Below, one piece after another: positions 53,745-63,136 of a stretch of DNA of 64,000 nt. The stretch is from assembly GCF_900447535.1 (NCBI RefSeq), contig NZ_UFXX01000001.1, positions 434,001 to 498,000 on the forward strand, written 5' to 3'. The stretch comes from Dermacoccus nishinomiyaensis. Lineage in GTDB: Bacteria; Actinomycetota; Actinomycetes; Actinomycetales; Dermatophilaceae. Below the pieces are notes generated by a model, which saw only the letters and a list, made by a program, of their open reading frames with translations, did not search any database and was not told the origin of the DNA. Positions within the stretch are counted from its first letter, which is position 1; each line of letters opens with the position of its first letter. The translations under genes and the position numbers were made by a program.

Positions 53745-54638
53745 TCAGGGAACGATGCGGGCGTGCGTGACGTGCACGCTGTCGAGGGCGGGCAGGTCGA
53801 CGTCGTTCGAGGCGTTGCTCGTCACGCCGAAACCGGACTTGCGCAGACTCGCGGCGTACTGGTCGGCGAACGAGCCGGTGAAGGTCTTCTGCATGTCGTC
53901 TGGTCCCATGACGCTGATCTCGTACGGCGGCGTGAGCGGGCGGAAGTTGACGAGGACGGCCGAGCCCGCGAACCGGATCGCCGTCATCGACGTGACGCGC
54001 TGGCCGTTGATGGCGATACCGGTGGCGCCGGCCTGCCACCACCCGTTGACGAGCTGCTGCAGGTCGGTCGAGGTGACCGCGTCCGCGGCGTTCCCGGTGC
54101 GTGGATCGCTGTCAGCCGAGTCGGCGTCCTTGGTGTCGGGGTTCGACACCGTCATGACGACGCCCGGGCCGCGAACCTCGGCGAGGCCCGCCGTCCGCGT
54201 CGCGTCGTCGAGCGTCTTCTTCAGCCCCGCCTGCGACTGACGATCGAGAGCGCCCTTCTGCGCCGACGCGACGTCGTCGCGCAGCCGCGTGAGCTCGGCG
54301 GAGGCGTCGTCGTTGTCGCTCTGCTTCCTCTCGATCTGGTCGACGAGCTGTGCGTGCCGATCCTGCGCGACGGCGCGGGGCACGCGCAGCGCGTGCGCGG
54401 CCGCGCCGACCATGAGGCCGATGAGCAGCAGGGAGATGATGAGCAGCGGTGAGCGTCGCCAGCTGCGCGCAGGCGCGCCCTGAGCCTCGCGGCGCGCCGC
54501 CGAGTCGGCGTACGAGGGGTCGATGGGGTGACGCATCGCATCGAAGATGAGCGCCATGCTCGCCGCGGGGTCACGCACCTCGACCTCGCGCGGCGCGGCG
54601 CCCGGACGTTCGTGGCGGCGCCAGTGAAGGCGCGTCAC
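53745..54638 (-). CDS. DUF881 family membrane-anchored protein (Rv1823-like)
   Basis: A protein of 297 residues with a cytoplasmic N-terminus, one transmembrane helix ('LLIISLLLIGLMVGAAAHAL'), a coiled coil ('DQIERKQSDNDDASAELTRLRDDV') and a DUF881 domain ('VRGPGVVMTVSNPD', 'LVNGWWQAGATGIAINGQRV'). The GTG at 54638 overlaps the pgsA stop (GTGA), which favours coupled translation; GTG 54578 and ATG 54557 are alternative starts. It is the paralogue of the DUF881 gene two positions downstream. Confidence 0.85.
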   Translation of the reverse strand: MTRLHWRRHERPGAAPREVEVRDPAASMALIFDAMRHPIDPSYADSAARREAQGAPARSWRRSPLLIISLLLIGLMVGAAAHALRVPRAVAQDRHAQLVDQIERKQSDNDDASAELTRLRDDVASAQKGALDRQSQAGLKKTLDDATRTAGLAEVRGPGVVMTVSNPDTKDADSADSDPRTGNAADAVTSTDLQQLVNGWWQAGATGIAINGQRVTSMTAIRFAGSAVLVNFRPLTPPYEISVMGPDDMQKTFTGSFADQYAASLRKSGFGVTSNASNDVDLPALDSVHVTHARIVP

Positions 54639-55228
54639 CGTGCGGCCTGCGGGGCTCGAACGGCGTTGACCATCTCCCTCACCTGCACGGCGTAGAGCAG
54701 CCCGGCGAGCCAGTACAGCGTCACGCCCCAGATGACGAACGCCCAAGCGATGGGAGCGGCGACATCCCCGACGGTGCCGTCGAACTGTGCGACGACGAGC
54801 AGCGGGAAGGCGTAGAGGAGGTTGAACGTCGCGGCCTTGCCGATGAAGTGCACGGGCGGCAACGGCAGCCGGTGACGGCGCACCGTCGGCGCGAGAGCGA
54901 GGATGAACAGCTCGCGCGCCACGAGGGCGAGCACGACCCACAGCGGCAGGATGCCGCGGATCGCGAGGCAGACGATCGTCGCGGCGATGTAGAGCCGGTC
55001 GGCCGCAGGGTCGAGCAGCGCGCCGAGACGCGATTCCATGTGGAACCTGCGGGCGATCTTGCCGTCGGCGTAGTCGGTGAACCCGGCGATCATGAGGACG
55101 ACGAGACCCACACCGTCGTGATGGGCGAGCAGCAGCCACACGAACAGGGGCACCCCGAGCAGCCGCAGCATCGACAGCGCGTTCGGCACCGTCCACACGC
55201 GACTCGTCGGATCCCGGGTCTCGCTCAC
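54635..55228 (-). CDS. pgsA: CDP-alcohol phosphatidyltransferase, PgsA type
   Basis: A 197-residue membrane enzyme. The CDP-alcohol motif D-x2-D-G-x2-A-R-x8-G-x3-D-x3-D is present in 'DYADGKIARRFHMESRLGALLDPAAD' (about residues 53-78). Five or six hydrophobic helices fit the family. The M. tuberculosis counterpart in this place is Rv1822 (PgsA2); it may make phosphatidylglycerol phosphate or a related phospholipid. It heads the minus-strand block. Confidence 0.87.
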   Translation of the reverse strand: MSETRDPTSRVWTVPNALSMLRLLGVPLFVWLLLAHHDGVGLVVLMIAGFTDYADGKIARRFHMESRLGALLDPAADRLYIAATIVCLAIRGILPLWVVLALVARELFILALAPTVRRHRLPLPPVHFIGKAATFNLLYAFPLLVVAQFDGTVGDVAAPIAWAFVIWGVTLYWLAGLLYAVQVREMVNAVRAPQAAR

Positions 55229-55396
55229 GGTGCCACCCTAGGTCCGATGACGCCCGGAGGCGAACACGACGCGCCACCCGTGAACAGGGGGCCGTCGCCA
55301 TCCGCGCCTCGGGCCTCGGCGCGCCGCCGGTGGCGCCCGGTGCCTGCGTGGATAGGTTGGAGGGGACCAGCCGTCCATCCGAAGGAGTGACAGGTC

Positions 55397-56431
55397 TTGT
55401 CCATCCGCCACCGCACGCTCGCCTCCGCGAGCGTCGTCGCAGCCATCGCCGCGCTGAGCGCGCCGTCCGCCATGGCGGGTGCTTCGCACCCCGCCCAGCC
55501 CGCCGCGAGTGCCACGTCGAAGAACGCTGCGCCGAAGAAGGCGACGCCGAAGAGCGCCGGCGCGAAGAACGTGACCGCGACGCCCTCGTCAGCGCGCCAT
55601 GTCTCCACCGCGACGAAGGGTTCGACGAAGCCGGCGACGATGCGTGGGGCCAAGAGCACGCCCACGACGAGGGCGCGAGCTGCGCACGCCGCGCCCAAGC
55701 AGGCGACGCCCGACAGCAGCGTCATGGTCCGCCCGAAGGCGACGGTGCGCCCGGCGCCCGTCAAGCCCGCCGCGTACGCGAACTGGGCGGGATACCGGGC
55801 GAGTATCGCCGGCCCTGAGAGCATCCACGGCACCTGGATCGTGCCCAAGGCATCGTGGCCGGGGCGCGACGGGTACTCGGCCATGTGGGTCGGGCTCGGC
55901 GGAGGCACCGCGAAGCAGGGCGAGCTCGTGCAGGCAGGAACGGAGTTCGATGTCGTCTGCACCGCCGTCACGCGCGGGCACTGCACGAAGTGGAAGACGA
56001 GCTATTACCCGTGGATCGAGACCTACCCGAGCCGCGCGCAGGAACGCATCACGAACCTGGCGGTCGCGCCCGGCGATGCGGTCGAGGTGACGGTGCGCTA
56101 CGCGGCGAAGGAAGGCCGTTCGTACTTCACGCTGTGCAACTGGCGCACGAACGACTGCGTCGGCACGGACCGCACGAGTGCGGCACCGCGCGGCGTGGCC
56201 GAAGCGGTGCTCGAACGCACGAGCGGCGCGGACGGCCGGGCCCGCGCGCTCGCGAACGTCGGTTCCCCCACCTTCTCCAGCGTCTACGCCAAGGGCAAGG
56301 ACGGCACGCGCAACCTCGCCGGTTGGCCGTCGACACGCATCACGATGAGCACCGGCGCCGCACTCGCCGTCCCCAGCGGGATCAGCCGCACGGGTGACAC
56401 GTTCTCCGTGAGCTACCGCCGCCCGGCTTGA
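55397..56431 (+). CDS. Secreted G1-family (eqolisin-like) glutamic endopeptidase
   Basis: A 344-residue exported protein. A signal peptide ends near 'SAPSAMAGA' (residue 28), followed by about 100 residues rich in Ala, Lys, Thr and Pro, likely a pro-region. The catalytic domain opens with 'YANWAGYRASIAGPESIHGTWIVP' and has the G1 peptidase pattern 'MWVGLGGGTAKQGELVQAGTEF', 'YPWIETYP', 'VAPGDAVEVTVRY' and 'VAEAVLERTSG', carrying the Gln and Glu of the catalytic pair. It probably degrades proteins at acid pH. The start is TTG at 55397 behind GAAGGAGTG. Confidence 0.78.
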   Translation: MSIRHRTLASASVVAAIAALSAPSAMAGASHPAQPAASATSKNAAPKKATPKSAGAKNVTATPSSARHVSTATKGSTKPATMRGAKSTPTTRARAAHAAPKQATPDSSVMVRPKATVRPAPVKPAAYANWAGYRASIAGPESIHGTWIVPKASWPGRDGYSAMWVGLGGGTAKQGELVQAGTEFDVVCTAVTRGHCTKWKTSYYPWIETYPSRAQERITNLAVAPGDAVEVTVRYAAKEGRSYFTLCNWRTNDCVGTDRTSAAPRGVAEAVLERTSGADGRARALANVGSPTFSSVYAKGKDGTRNLAGWPSTRITMSTGAALAVPSGISRTGDTFSVSYRRPA

Positions 56432-56457
56432 GGCGGGTCTCCGAGGCGCGTGATGCC

Positions 56458-57954
56458 TCAGACCGCCTGTGACGTCGCGCGAGTGACGATGTCGCTGCCG
56501 TCCTCGGGGCGCACGGCGCTCGGGCGGATGAGTCGCTGCAGGCGCAGCGGGAACTTGAGCGCGACGAGCAGGATGACGACGCCGGTGAACGTCGCCGACA
56601 GCGTCATGAGCGCCGATCCGAGTGGCATGCGTCCGGCGAGCTGGGCTCCGACGACGGGTGAGATGGCGCCGCCGAGTGCGCCGACGTTGTAGGTGAAGCC
56701 GAGCCCGGCCGCGCGCTTGTCGAGCGTGAACCAGCTGACCATCCACTTCGGCACGAGCCCGCCGACGCCCGAACCGAAGCACTGCTGGACGAAGAGCATG
56801 ACGCCGATGAGGACGACGTGCGAGCCGCTCATCGTGAAGATGGGCCACAGCAGCGGGATCGACAGGGCGAGGCTGCCCCAGTAGGCGCGCGTCGTGCCGA
56901 AGCGGTCGCCGGTGAACCCGGCCAGGACGGCGCCGGCGGCCGTACCGAAACCGGACCAGAACAGCACGTCACCGACGGTCGCGGCGCTGAGGTGCAGCTC
57001 CGTCTTGAGGTACGTCGGCAGCAGCGCGGTGATGGGCCACGCGAAGAAGAACACGGTGAACACGACGAGCGTGACGCCGAGCGCCGTCGGCCAGCGCTCG
57101 GGTTCGAACTGGACGAGGAACCACACGAATGTCGCGGCCGTCATGAGCGCGAGCACCGTCGTCATGAGCGCGCCGCTCGAGTGGCCCGTGAAGATGACGA
57201 GCAGCGCGGCGAACACCACCAGAGTCAGGACGACGTTGAGCGCCGCGCGACCGCCGCGGTAGAGCGTCGTGAACATGTCGGGGGCTGCGTCGAGGTCGCC
57301 GCTGCGCTTGGCGTGTTCGAAGTCCGCGGGTTCGGGCAGCGAGCGCCGCAGCCACAGTGCGAGGACGATCGGCACGAGCCCGAGCGCGAACAGCGCCCGC
57401 CATCCCCACGCCGGGACGACGAAGCGGTACAGCTGCGCGACGAGCACCCCGCCGATCGAGAAGCCGCTGATGAGGAACGCGGACGCCTTGTTGCGCAGGT
57501 GCTGCGGCCACGACTCGATGACGTACGTCGCGCTCGCCGAGTACTCCCCCGCCATGCCGAACCCGATGAGCAGACGCGCGACGAACATCATGAGGTAGCC
57601 GGTCGAGACGGCACACAGCGCGGAGCCGACGGAGAACGTCACGATCGCTGCGACCATCGCCTGCCGGCGCCCGATCGTGTCGGCGACGGCGCCGAGGACG
57701 AGCCCGCCGAACCAGCGGGAGACGAACGCCGCGCTGATGAGCGTCGTCGCCTGCACCGTCGACAGGTGGAACTCGTCGGCGACCTCCGTCAGCACGAGCG
57801 TGATGATGACGAAGTCGAATCCGTCGAGCAGGTAGCCGAGCCAGGCGGCCCAGAACGCCTTCCACTGCGGCCCGCTCACCTCGCGGTACCAGGGCAGGTC
57901 GGACGCGGGCGCGTCGTCGCGCGGCGGGCGCTCGGAGGCGGATGGCGTCGTCAT
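56458..57954 (-). CDS. MFS transporter, sialate:H+ symporter-like
   Basis: A 498-residue, 12-TM major facilitator. 'FWAAWLGYLLDGFDFVIITLVLTEVADEF' (TM1 with GYLxDGxD) and 'ADTIGRRQAM', 'GFGMAGEYSASATYVIESWP' resemble the NanT/SHS (sialic acid, lactate) family, though no sialic-acid genes are near. The substrate remains open. It is convergent with the G1 peptidase gene and divergent from dinB-like. Confidence 0.82.
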   Translation of the reverse strand: MTTPSASERPPRDDAPASDLPWYREVSGPQWKAFWAAWLGYLLDGFDFVIITLVLTEVADEFHLSTVQATTLISAAFVSRWFGGLVLGAVADTIGRRQAMVAAIVTFSVGSALCAVSTGYLMMFVARLLIGFGMAGEYSASATYVIESWPQHLRNKASAFLISGFSIGGVLVAQLYRFVVPAWGWRALFALGLVPIVLALWLRRSLPEPADFEHAKRSGDLDAAPDMFTTLYRGGRAALNVVLTLVVFAALLVIFTGHSSGALMTTVLALMTAATFVWFLVQFEPERWPTALGVTLVVFTVFFFAWPITALLPTYLKTELHLSAATVGDVLFWSGFGTAAGAVLAGFTGDRFGTTRAYWGSLALSIPLLWPIFTMSGSHVVLIGVMLFVQQCFGSGVGGLVPKWMVSWFTLDKRAAGLGFTYNVGALGGAISPVVGAQLAGRMPLGSALMTLSATFTGVVILLVALKFPLRLQRLIRPSAVRPEDGSDIVTRATSQAV

Positions 57955-58001
57955 GGCGTCAGCATAGGCAGTCGTTGCAGCGGGGGCGTAGCGTTGGTGC
58001 C

Positions 58002-58514
58002 ATGGATGCCATCACGCTCATGCTCGACCTCGCACAGCGCCCCCTCGACGCGGCCGGGTCCCTGCGCCCGCAGCTGACCCACGAGAAACTCAACGCCCAC
58101 CCCGGCGGGCACGACAACTCGATCGCATGGCTGCTGTGGCACACCGCGCGCGAGATCGACGCCCAGGTCGCGCAGTTGTCCGGCGACGAATTGATCTGGA
58201 CGGCACAGGGTTTCGATGCGCGCTTCGGACTCGATGTCGACGATGACGAGATCGGCTTCGGCCACAGCCCTGAGCAGGCGCGGGCGGTCGTCGTCACGGA
58301 TGTCGCGTTGCTGTTCGAGCACCTCGAGGCGGTCGTGGCGGCTCAGAAGGCGTACATCAGCTCGCTGTCCGCCGCAGACCTCGACGACGTCGTCGATGAG
58401 TCGTGGGATCCGCCCGTGACGCGCGGGGCGCGTCTCGTCAGCTGCACGGAGGACGCGCTGCTGCACCTCGGCCAGGCGCTCTACGTCGCCGGCATGACGT
58501 CGCTCGGGGAATGA
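58002..58514 (+). CDS. DinB family protein
   Basis: A 170-residue four-helix-bundle protein of the DinB/DUF664 group. Conserved histidines that could hold a metal are in 'NSIAWLLWHTAREID' and 'EDALLHLGQALYVAGM'. In actinobacteria such proteins include mycothiol-dependent enzymes, but no substrate can be given. The ATG is 47 bases from the divergent MFS start. Confidence 0.85.
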   Translation: MDAITLMLDLAQRPLDAAGSLRPQLTHEKLNAHPGGHDNSIAWLLWHTAREIDAQVAQLSGDELIWTAQGFDARFGLDVDDDEIGFGHSPEQARAVVVTDVALLFEHLEAVVAAQKAYISSLSAADLDDVVDESWDPPVTRGARLVSCTEDALLHLGQALYVAGMTSLGE

Positions 58515-58576
58515 CGCCCCGTGGGCTGCATCAGGCCGTGGTTCACCATGTACCAGGCTCGAGGGTGAACACAGAA

Positions 58577-58614
58577 ACGTTCGGGCCTCACGCCATCGCG
58601 TGAGGCCCGAACGT
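58577..58614. terminator. Terminator between tRNA-Pro and dinB-like gene
   Basis: A 17-bp perfect stem (ACGTTCGGGCCTCACG plus C and inverse) with a 4-nt loop lies six bases from the tRNA 3' end and 60 bases after the DinB stop, so it may serve both. Confidence 0.8.
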
Positions 58615-58620
58615 CCTCGG

Positions 58621-58694
<74 letters not shown>

Positions 58695-58746
58695 TTGCAC
58701 CTCACGGCGCAAGCCCCGAAGGGCGTGATGAACCATACCCCACGCG

Positions 58747-58774
58747 GGGCCCGGGCGACCAATCGGCCGGGCCC
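58747..58774. terminator. Hairpin after the DUF2207-like gene
   Basis: GGGCCCGG and CCGGGCCC pair with a 12-nt loop, about 60 bases beyond the stop of the minus-strand DUF2207-like gene and upstream of tRNA-Pro. A competing 9-bp pairing (CGGGCGACC/GGTCGCCCG) overlaps it. Confidence 0.5.
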
Positions 58775-58835
58775 TGCGACGTCTGGCGGTCGCCCGGAGA
58801 TGGGGCAGGCTCGGCCCCTGGATGACGGGCCGGCG

Positions 58836-59819
58836 TCAGAAGTCGAAGATGTCGCCGACGGCGTCACCGATCGAGCCGAAGACGTCGCCGAGACCGTCCG
58901 TCAGGCCGCCGAGGTCGAACAGCCCGTCGGCGCCCGAGAGCAGGTCGGCCATTCCGCCGATCGCCTCCGCGCCGAGGAAGACGAGGTCGTCGCCGTAGAA
59001 CATCCAGAAGAACGGGTCAGAGGCGATGTCGCCCATGATGTTGCCGAAGCCCTCGAGCTGCGCCATCTTCGCGACCTCACCGATGACGCCCGCCCACCGG
59101 TCGGCGAGACCGAAGACCATGGCGTACGGCAGGTAGCGGTTGAACAGGTCGGCCGCTTCCTCGAACTTGATCTGCTTGGCCTCGGCCGTCGCGATGTATT
59201 TCTTGAACCCGAGCGTCTGGATGCGCACCGCAGTGCCGTCGGCGGTGCGCGGCGAGCGCCCCATCCCCAGGAAACCCTTGCGGCGCGGGTCTCGCTCGTA
59301 CCAGCCCCGATGAATCGTCTCGCGGTACATACCGTCGGCGATGTCGCGCAACGGCCCCCGCAACTGCGCCTTCATCTGCGGCAGCGTCACGTAACGGACG
59401 CCGGGCGGGAACAGGGCGTTGAGGAAGTCGGCCTCGACCTGCGTGATGACGTCGCCGCCAGGAAACTCATTCTGGATGAACACCCAGTCACCCTGCGGCG
59501 CCTTGGCACCCCGCCTCGACGTCGGCGCCGGCGACGCTGCGGGCGCCGAACCGTCAGCGGGCTGCAGCTTCTCGATGCGGAACCAGCCGCGCAGCGACAG
59601 GTCGATCATCATGGCGCCGATGTCCTGCGAGTCGACCGACCCGTCGACGACGGTGCCTGCCATCGCCGCGCTCACGCCCTGCGGCGGATGGAACTGCACG
59701 GCCGGCTCACCCGACCACTCCTTCGCACCCTTGACGCGGCGCACCTCGCCCACGCCGTCCGCCGGGCGCATGCCGGGGGTGACGCCGACGTACTCGTAGT
59801 CGTGGTTCCAACCGAACAC
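58836..59819 (-). CDS. DUF2207 C-terminal-half protein without the membrane half
   Basis: A 327-residue protein that matches only the second half of DUF2207 proteins: 'VQFHPPQGVSAAMAGTVVDG', 'DIGAMMIDLSLRGWFRIEKL', 'LPQMKAQLRGPLRDIADGMYRETIHRGWYERDP' and 'LGFKKYIATAEAKQIKFEEAADLFNRYLPYAMVFGLADRWA'. Full members have about 600 residues with a signal peptide, N-domain and membrane segments; here a stop codon 15 bases before the GTG start excludes them. The tail is rich in Gly, Asp and Phe ('GLFDLGGLTDGLGDVFGSIG'). It may be a truncated gene or a stand-alone cytoplasmic protein. Confidence 0.7.
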   Translation of the reverse strand: MFGWNHDYEYVGVTPGMRPADGVGEVRRVKGAKEWSGEPAVQFHPPQGVSAAMAGTVVDGSVDSQDIGAMMIDLSLRGWFRIEKLQPADGSAPAASPAPTSRRGAKAPQGDWVFIQNEFPGGDVITQVEADFLNALFPPGVRYVTLPQMKAQLRGPLRDIADGMYRETIHRGWYERDPRRKGFLGMGRSPRTADGTAVRIQTLGFKKYIATAEAKQIKFEEAADLFNRYLPYAMVFGLADRWAGVIGEVAKMAQLEGFGNIMGDIASDPFFWMFYGDDLVFLGAEAIGGMADLLSGADGLFDLGGLTDGLGDVFGSIGDAVGDIFDF

Positions 59820-60000
59820 TGCTTCGTCTGCCTCTCACCGTGAATGGGATTCTCACCCGACGTGCGACGCCGGACGCCGATCATGGCAGGTAACGCACGA
59901 GTTACCAGCGCACTACGCGCCGACGCGTGAGTCACTCGCCATCCTGGGGCAGGCGTCGCGCGCGACAGCGCACGCCCGCCCCTCGAAGGTAGGCCCCCGC

Positions 60001-61521
60001 TCAGCGCTGCTTGCGCTTCTCGCGCACGCGCACGCTGATCTCGATCGGCGTCCCGTCGAAACCGAACTCCTCACGCAGGCGACGCTCGATGAAGCGGCGG
60101 TACCCGGCCTCGATGAAGCCGCTGGCGAAGATGACGAAGCGCGGCGGGCGCGTCGAGGCCTGCGTCGCGAACAGGATTCGCGGCTGCTTGCCGCCGCGTA
60201 CCGGGTGCGGATGCGCCGCGACGACCTCGCCGAGGAAGGCGTTGAGCCGACCCGTCGGGATGCGCTGGTCCCACGAGTCGAGGGCGACCTCGATGGCGGG
60301 AACGAGGCGGTCGGTGTGACGTCCCGTCTTCGCCGACAGGTTGACGCGCGGCGCCCACGGCACCTGGACGAGCTCGCGCTCGATCTCCTTCTCCAGGTAG
60401 TAGCGGCGCTCCTCGTCGAGTGTGTCCCACTTGTTGTACGCGATGACGAGCGCGCGGCCGGCGTCGATGACCTGCTGCACGACGCGCACGTCCTGTTCGG
60501 CGATGCTCTGCTCCGCGTCGATGAGGACGACGGCGACCTCCGCCTTCTCCAACGCCGTCTGCGTGCGCAGGGAGGCGTAGAAGTCGGCGCCGCGCGTCTG
60601 GTGCACGCGGCGTCGGATGCCGGCGGTGTCGACGAAACGCCAGGTCTTGCCCCCGAGTTCGATGTACTCATCGACCGGGTCACGCGTCGTGCCGGCGACG
60701 TTGTCGACGACGACGCGCTCCTCCCCCGCGAGCTTGTTGAGCAGCGACGACTTGCCGACGTTCGGACGCCCGAGCAGCGCCACGCGACGCGGGCCGCCAC
60801 GCGGGTACGCGCCGGCGACGGCGGTCTTGTCGGGCAGCAGGTCGATGACGGCGTCGAGCGCGTCACCGGTGCCACGCCCGTGCAGCGACGAGACGGGGTA
60901 CGGCTCACCGAGGCCGAGCGACCACAGCATGGCCGCGTCGGCCTCCGAACGGTTGTCGTCGACCTTGTTCGCGATGAGGACGACGGGCTTCTTCGAGCGG
61001 CGCAGCAGCTTGACGACGGCCTCGTCGGTGTCGGTGGCGCCGACCGTGGCGTCGACGACGAACATCACGGCGTCGGCGAGTTCGATCGCGACCTCGGCCT
61101 GTTCGGCGACGCGCAGGTGGATGCCGCTCGCGTCGACCTCCCACCCGCCGGTGTCGACGAGGGTGAACCGGCGTCCGACCCACTCGGCGTCGTAGGCGAC
61201 GCGGTCACGCGTCACACCCGGCACGTCCTCGACGACGGCCTCACGGCGCCCGAGGATGCGGTTGACGAGCGTCGACTTGCCGACGTTGGGACGACCGACG
61301 ACGGCGACGACGGGCCGCAGGTCGGCCTCGCCGTAGCCGCTGTCCTCGTCGACCTCACCGGACAGCAGCGCACGGTCCTCGTCGCTCAGGTCGAAGTCCT
61401 CGAGCCCGACGCGCAGCGCCTGCTCGACCGACTCGTCCGGGGCGGGCGCATCGTGGCGCAGGTCGTCGTGCTCGGCTCGCTCGTCGTGCTCGTCGTGGGG
61501 GAAATACTGGTCGTCGCTCAC
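60001..61521 (-). CDS. der: Ribosome biogenesis GTPase Der (EngA)
   Basis: A 506-residue tandem GTPase needed for 50S subunit assembly. G1 motifs '[18 protein letters not shown]' and '[18 protein letters not shown]' mark the two G domains; 'DTGGWE' and 'DTAGIRRR' are the G3 motifs, and 'NKVD' and 'NKWD' are the G4 motifs. A KH-like domain closes the protein ('[27 protein letters not shown]'). An acidic N-terminal extension of about 70 residues is usual in actinobacteria. The GTG at 61521 follows GAGGTAATC. Confidence 0.95.
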   Translation of the reverse strand: MSDDQYFPHDEHDERAEHDDLRHDAPAPDESVEQALRVGLEDFDLSDEDRALLSGEVDEDSGYGEADLRPVVAVVGRPNVGKSTLVNRILGRREAVVEDVPGVTRDRVAYDAEWVGRRFTLVDTGGWEVDASGIHLRVAEQAEVAIELADAVMFVVDATVGATDTDEAVVKLLRRSKKPVVLIANKVDDNRSEADAAMLWSLGLGEPYPVSSLHGRGTGDALDAVIDLLPDKTAVAGAYPRGGPRRVALLGRPNVGKSSLLNKLAGEERVVVDNVAGTTRDPVDEYIELGGKTWRFVDTAGIRRRVHQTRGADFYASLRTQTALEKAEVAVVLIDAEQSIAEQDVRVVQQVIDAGRALVIAYNKWDTLDEERRYYLEKEIERELVQVPWAPRVNLSAKTGRHTDRLVPAIEVALDSWDQRIPTGRLNAFLGEVVAAHPHPVRGGKQPRILFATQASTRPPRFVIFASGFIEAGYRRFIERRLREEFGFDGTPIEISVRVREKRKQR

Positions 61522-61630
61522 GCGGATTACCTCAGATCGTGGAGTATCCCGCCGGATCCGGCGGGCTCGGAGGCTCTCCCCCGCCACGTGAAGACGCGGC
61601 GGCTCGCGCCGTGACGTCGGGTGGGGAGGT

Positions 61631-61664
61631 CTCGTGTGACGCGCCCGAATGCGCGTCACAAGAC
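61631..61664. terminator. Hairpin between plsC and der
   Basis: GTCT and GTGACGCGC pair with GCGCGTCAC and AGAC around a 6-nt loop, about 90 bases past the plsC stop on the minus strand; a smaller CCCGCCGGATCCGGCGGG palindrome follows at 61548-61565. They separate plsC from der. Confidence 0.5.
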
Positions 61665-61752
61665 CATTCTCGCGCATGGGCACGATTTTTCAGAGTCGAG
61701 CGCTCGCGGCCAGCCACGCCCTCGCGACGAGCGCCCGGGGAGACGATCCGGC

Positions 61753-62430
61753 TCAACCCGCCACGTGGTCGGCGAGGCGGGCACGCAGTTCCTCCGTCGC
61801 GGCCGCCAGCCGAGCGCGACCTGTCGCGCCCGCCACCGCCTCGGCGTCACCGAGCCGGAACGCCGGCCCGAACCTCACCTGCAGACGACTGCGCAGCCGC
61901 GGCCAGCGTCCCCGCGTGCGCCCGGCCGTGCCGACGAGACGCACCGGCACGATCTGAGCATCCGCACCGAGCGCGAGGAACGCGGCGCCCTGGTGCACCG
62001 CCTGCACCGACCCGTCACCGCGCGTGCCCTCGGGGAACACGCCGACGACACCACCCGCCGCCAGGACGCCGCGCGCCGCCGTCATCGCCTCCCGGTCGGC
62101 GCTGCGCTGCGTGACGGGGATCTGCCCGAGCCGCGTCAGCAGCGTCCCGAGCGGGCCGACGAAGTACGCACGCTTGACGAGGAAGTGCGCCGGGCGCGGC
62201 ACGAGCGACGCGGCCAGCGGGCCGTCGATGACGCCGATATGATTCGCGACCACGACGACGGGGCCGTCAGTCGGCACGTTCTCGCGCCCGGTCACCTCGA
62301 GGCGGTACAGCGCACCGAACAGGCCCTCGACGGCGGGACGCAATCGGCGCATGAGCCTCTCACACGCGGACGGATCGCGCGGCGTCGAATCACGCGACGC
62401 GGCATCCTCGACGTCACGACGCGGGAACAT
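61753..62430 (-). CDS. plsC: 1-acyl-sn-glycerol-3-phosphate acyltransferase
   Basis: A 225-residue acyltransferase for the second step of phosphatidic acid synthesis. The HX4D motif is 'VVANHIGVIDGPL' and the acceptor-binding motif 'GVFPEGTRGDGSV'. An N-terminal polar stretch of about 30 residues precedes the catalytic domain. Its ATG overlaps the cmk stop by one base, as in many actinobacteria with cmk-plsC-der order. Confidence 0.92.
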   Translation of the reverse strand: MFPRRDVEDAASRDSTPRDPSACERLMRRLRPAVEGLFGALYRLEVTGRENVPTDGPVVVVANHIGVIDGPLAASLVPRPAHFLVKRAYFVGPLGTLLTRLGQIPVTQRSADREAMTAARGVLAAGGVVGVFPEGTRGDGSVQAVHQGAAFLALGADAQIVPVRLVGTAGRTRGRWPRLRSRLQVRFGPAFRLGDAEAVAGATGRARLAAATEELRARLADHVAG

Positions 62431-63125
62431 CAGCCGCGCGCCCGTTCGACGAGCGTCAGCACCGCCTCGACGGACTGCTGGAACGTCAGGTCGCTGGTGT
62501 CGAGCGTGACGACCCCGTCCGCAGCGCTCATGAACGACGAGACGGTCGAGTCGGCCTTGTCGCGGTCGACGATCTGCGTCCGCGTCGCCGCGATGGCGGC
62601 ATCGTCCGCGCCGCCGTGCAGCTCCTTCGAGCGGCGCGCGAGCCGTGCGGCCTCGCTCGCGACCATGAGGATGCGCACGTCCGCGTCGGGCGCGACGACC
62701 GTCGTGATGTCGCGCCCCTCGGCGACGACGCCACCCTGGTCCGCGGCGATCTGCGCCATCAGCTCACGCTGACGCTGCTGCAGCTTCGGGCGCACCTGCA
62801 GGTTGGTCGCGACCTTCGAGACGACCTCGGCGATGCGCGTCGTGCGGATGTCCGTGTCGATGCGCGTACCCCCCATGCTGATCGACGGCGCGCTCGGGTC
62901 GGTGCCCATCTCGAGCGGCATCGCGGTGACGGCTTCCGCGACGGCGCCCAGGTCGTCGAGGTCGATGCCCCGATCGAGGCAGTACCAGGTGAGCGCGCGA
63001 TACATCGCGCCCGTGTCGAGGTAGCCGATGCCGAGGTGCGCCGCCACCTTCTTGCTCACACTCGACTTGCCCGAACCTGAGGGCCCGTCGATCGCTACCC
63101 GGATGCCGTTCGCCACGCTCGTCAT
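62430..63125 (-). CDS. cmk: Cytidylate kinase
   Basis: A 231-residue (d)CMP kinase. The P-loop 'VAIDGPSGSGKSSVSKKVAAHLG' is at residues 10-32, with 'YLDTGAMYRALTWYCL' next, the CMP-specific insert in the middle, and 'GVVAEGRDITTVVAPDADVRILM' and 'RDKADSTV' as in other members. ATG 63125 is the family start. It lies 11 bases after tyrA. Confidence 0.95.
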   Translation of the reverse strand: MTSVANGIRVAIDGPSGSGKSSVSKKVAAHLGIGYLDTGAMYRALTWYCLDRGIDLDDLGAVAEAVTAMPLEMGTDPSAPSISMGGTRIDTDIRTTRIAEVVSKVATNLQVRPKLQQRQRELMAQIAADQGGVVAEGRDITTVVAPDADVRILMVASEAARLARRSKELHGGADDAAIAATRTQIVDRDKADSTVSSFMSAADGVVTLDTSDLTFQQSVEAVLTLVERARG

Positions 63126-63136
63126 GAACGCAGATT

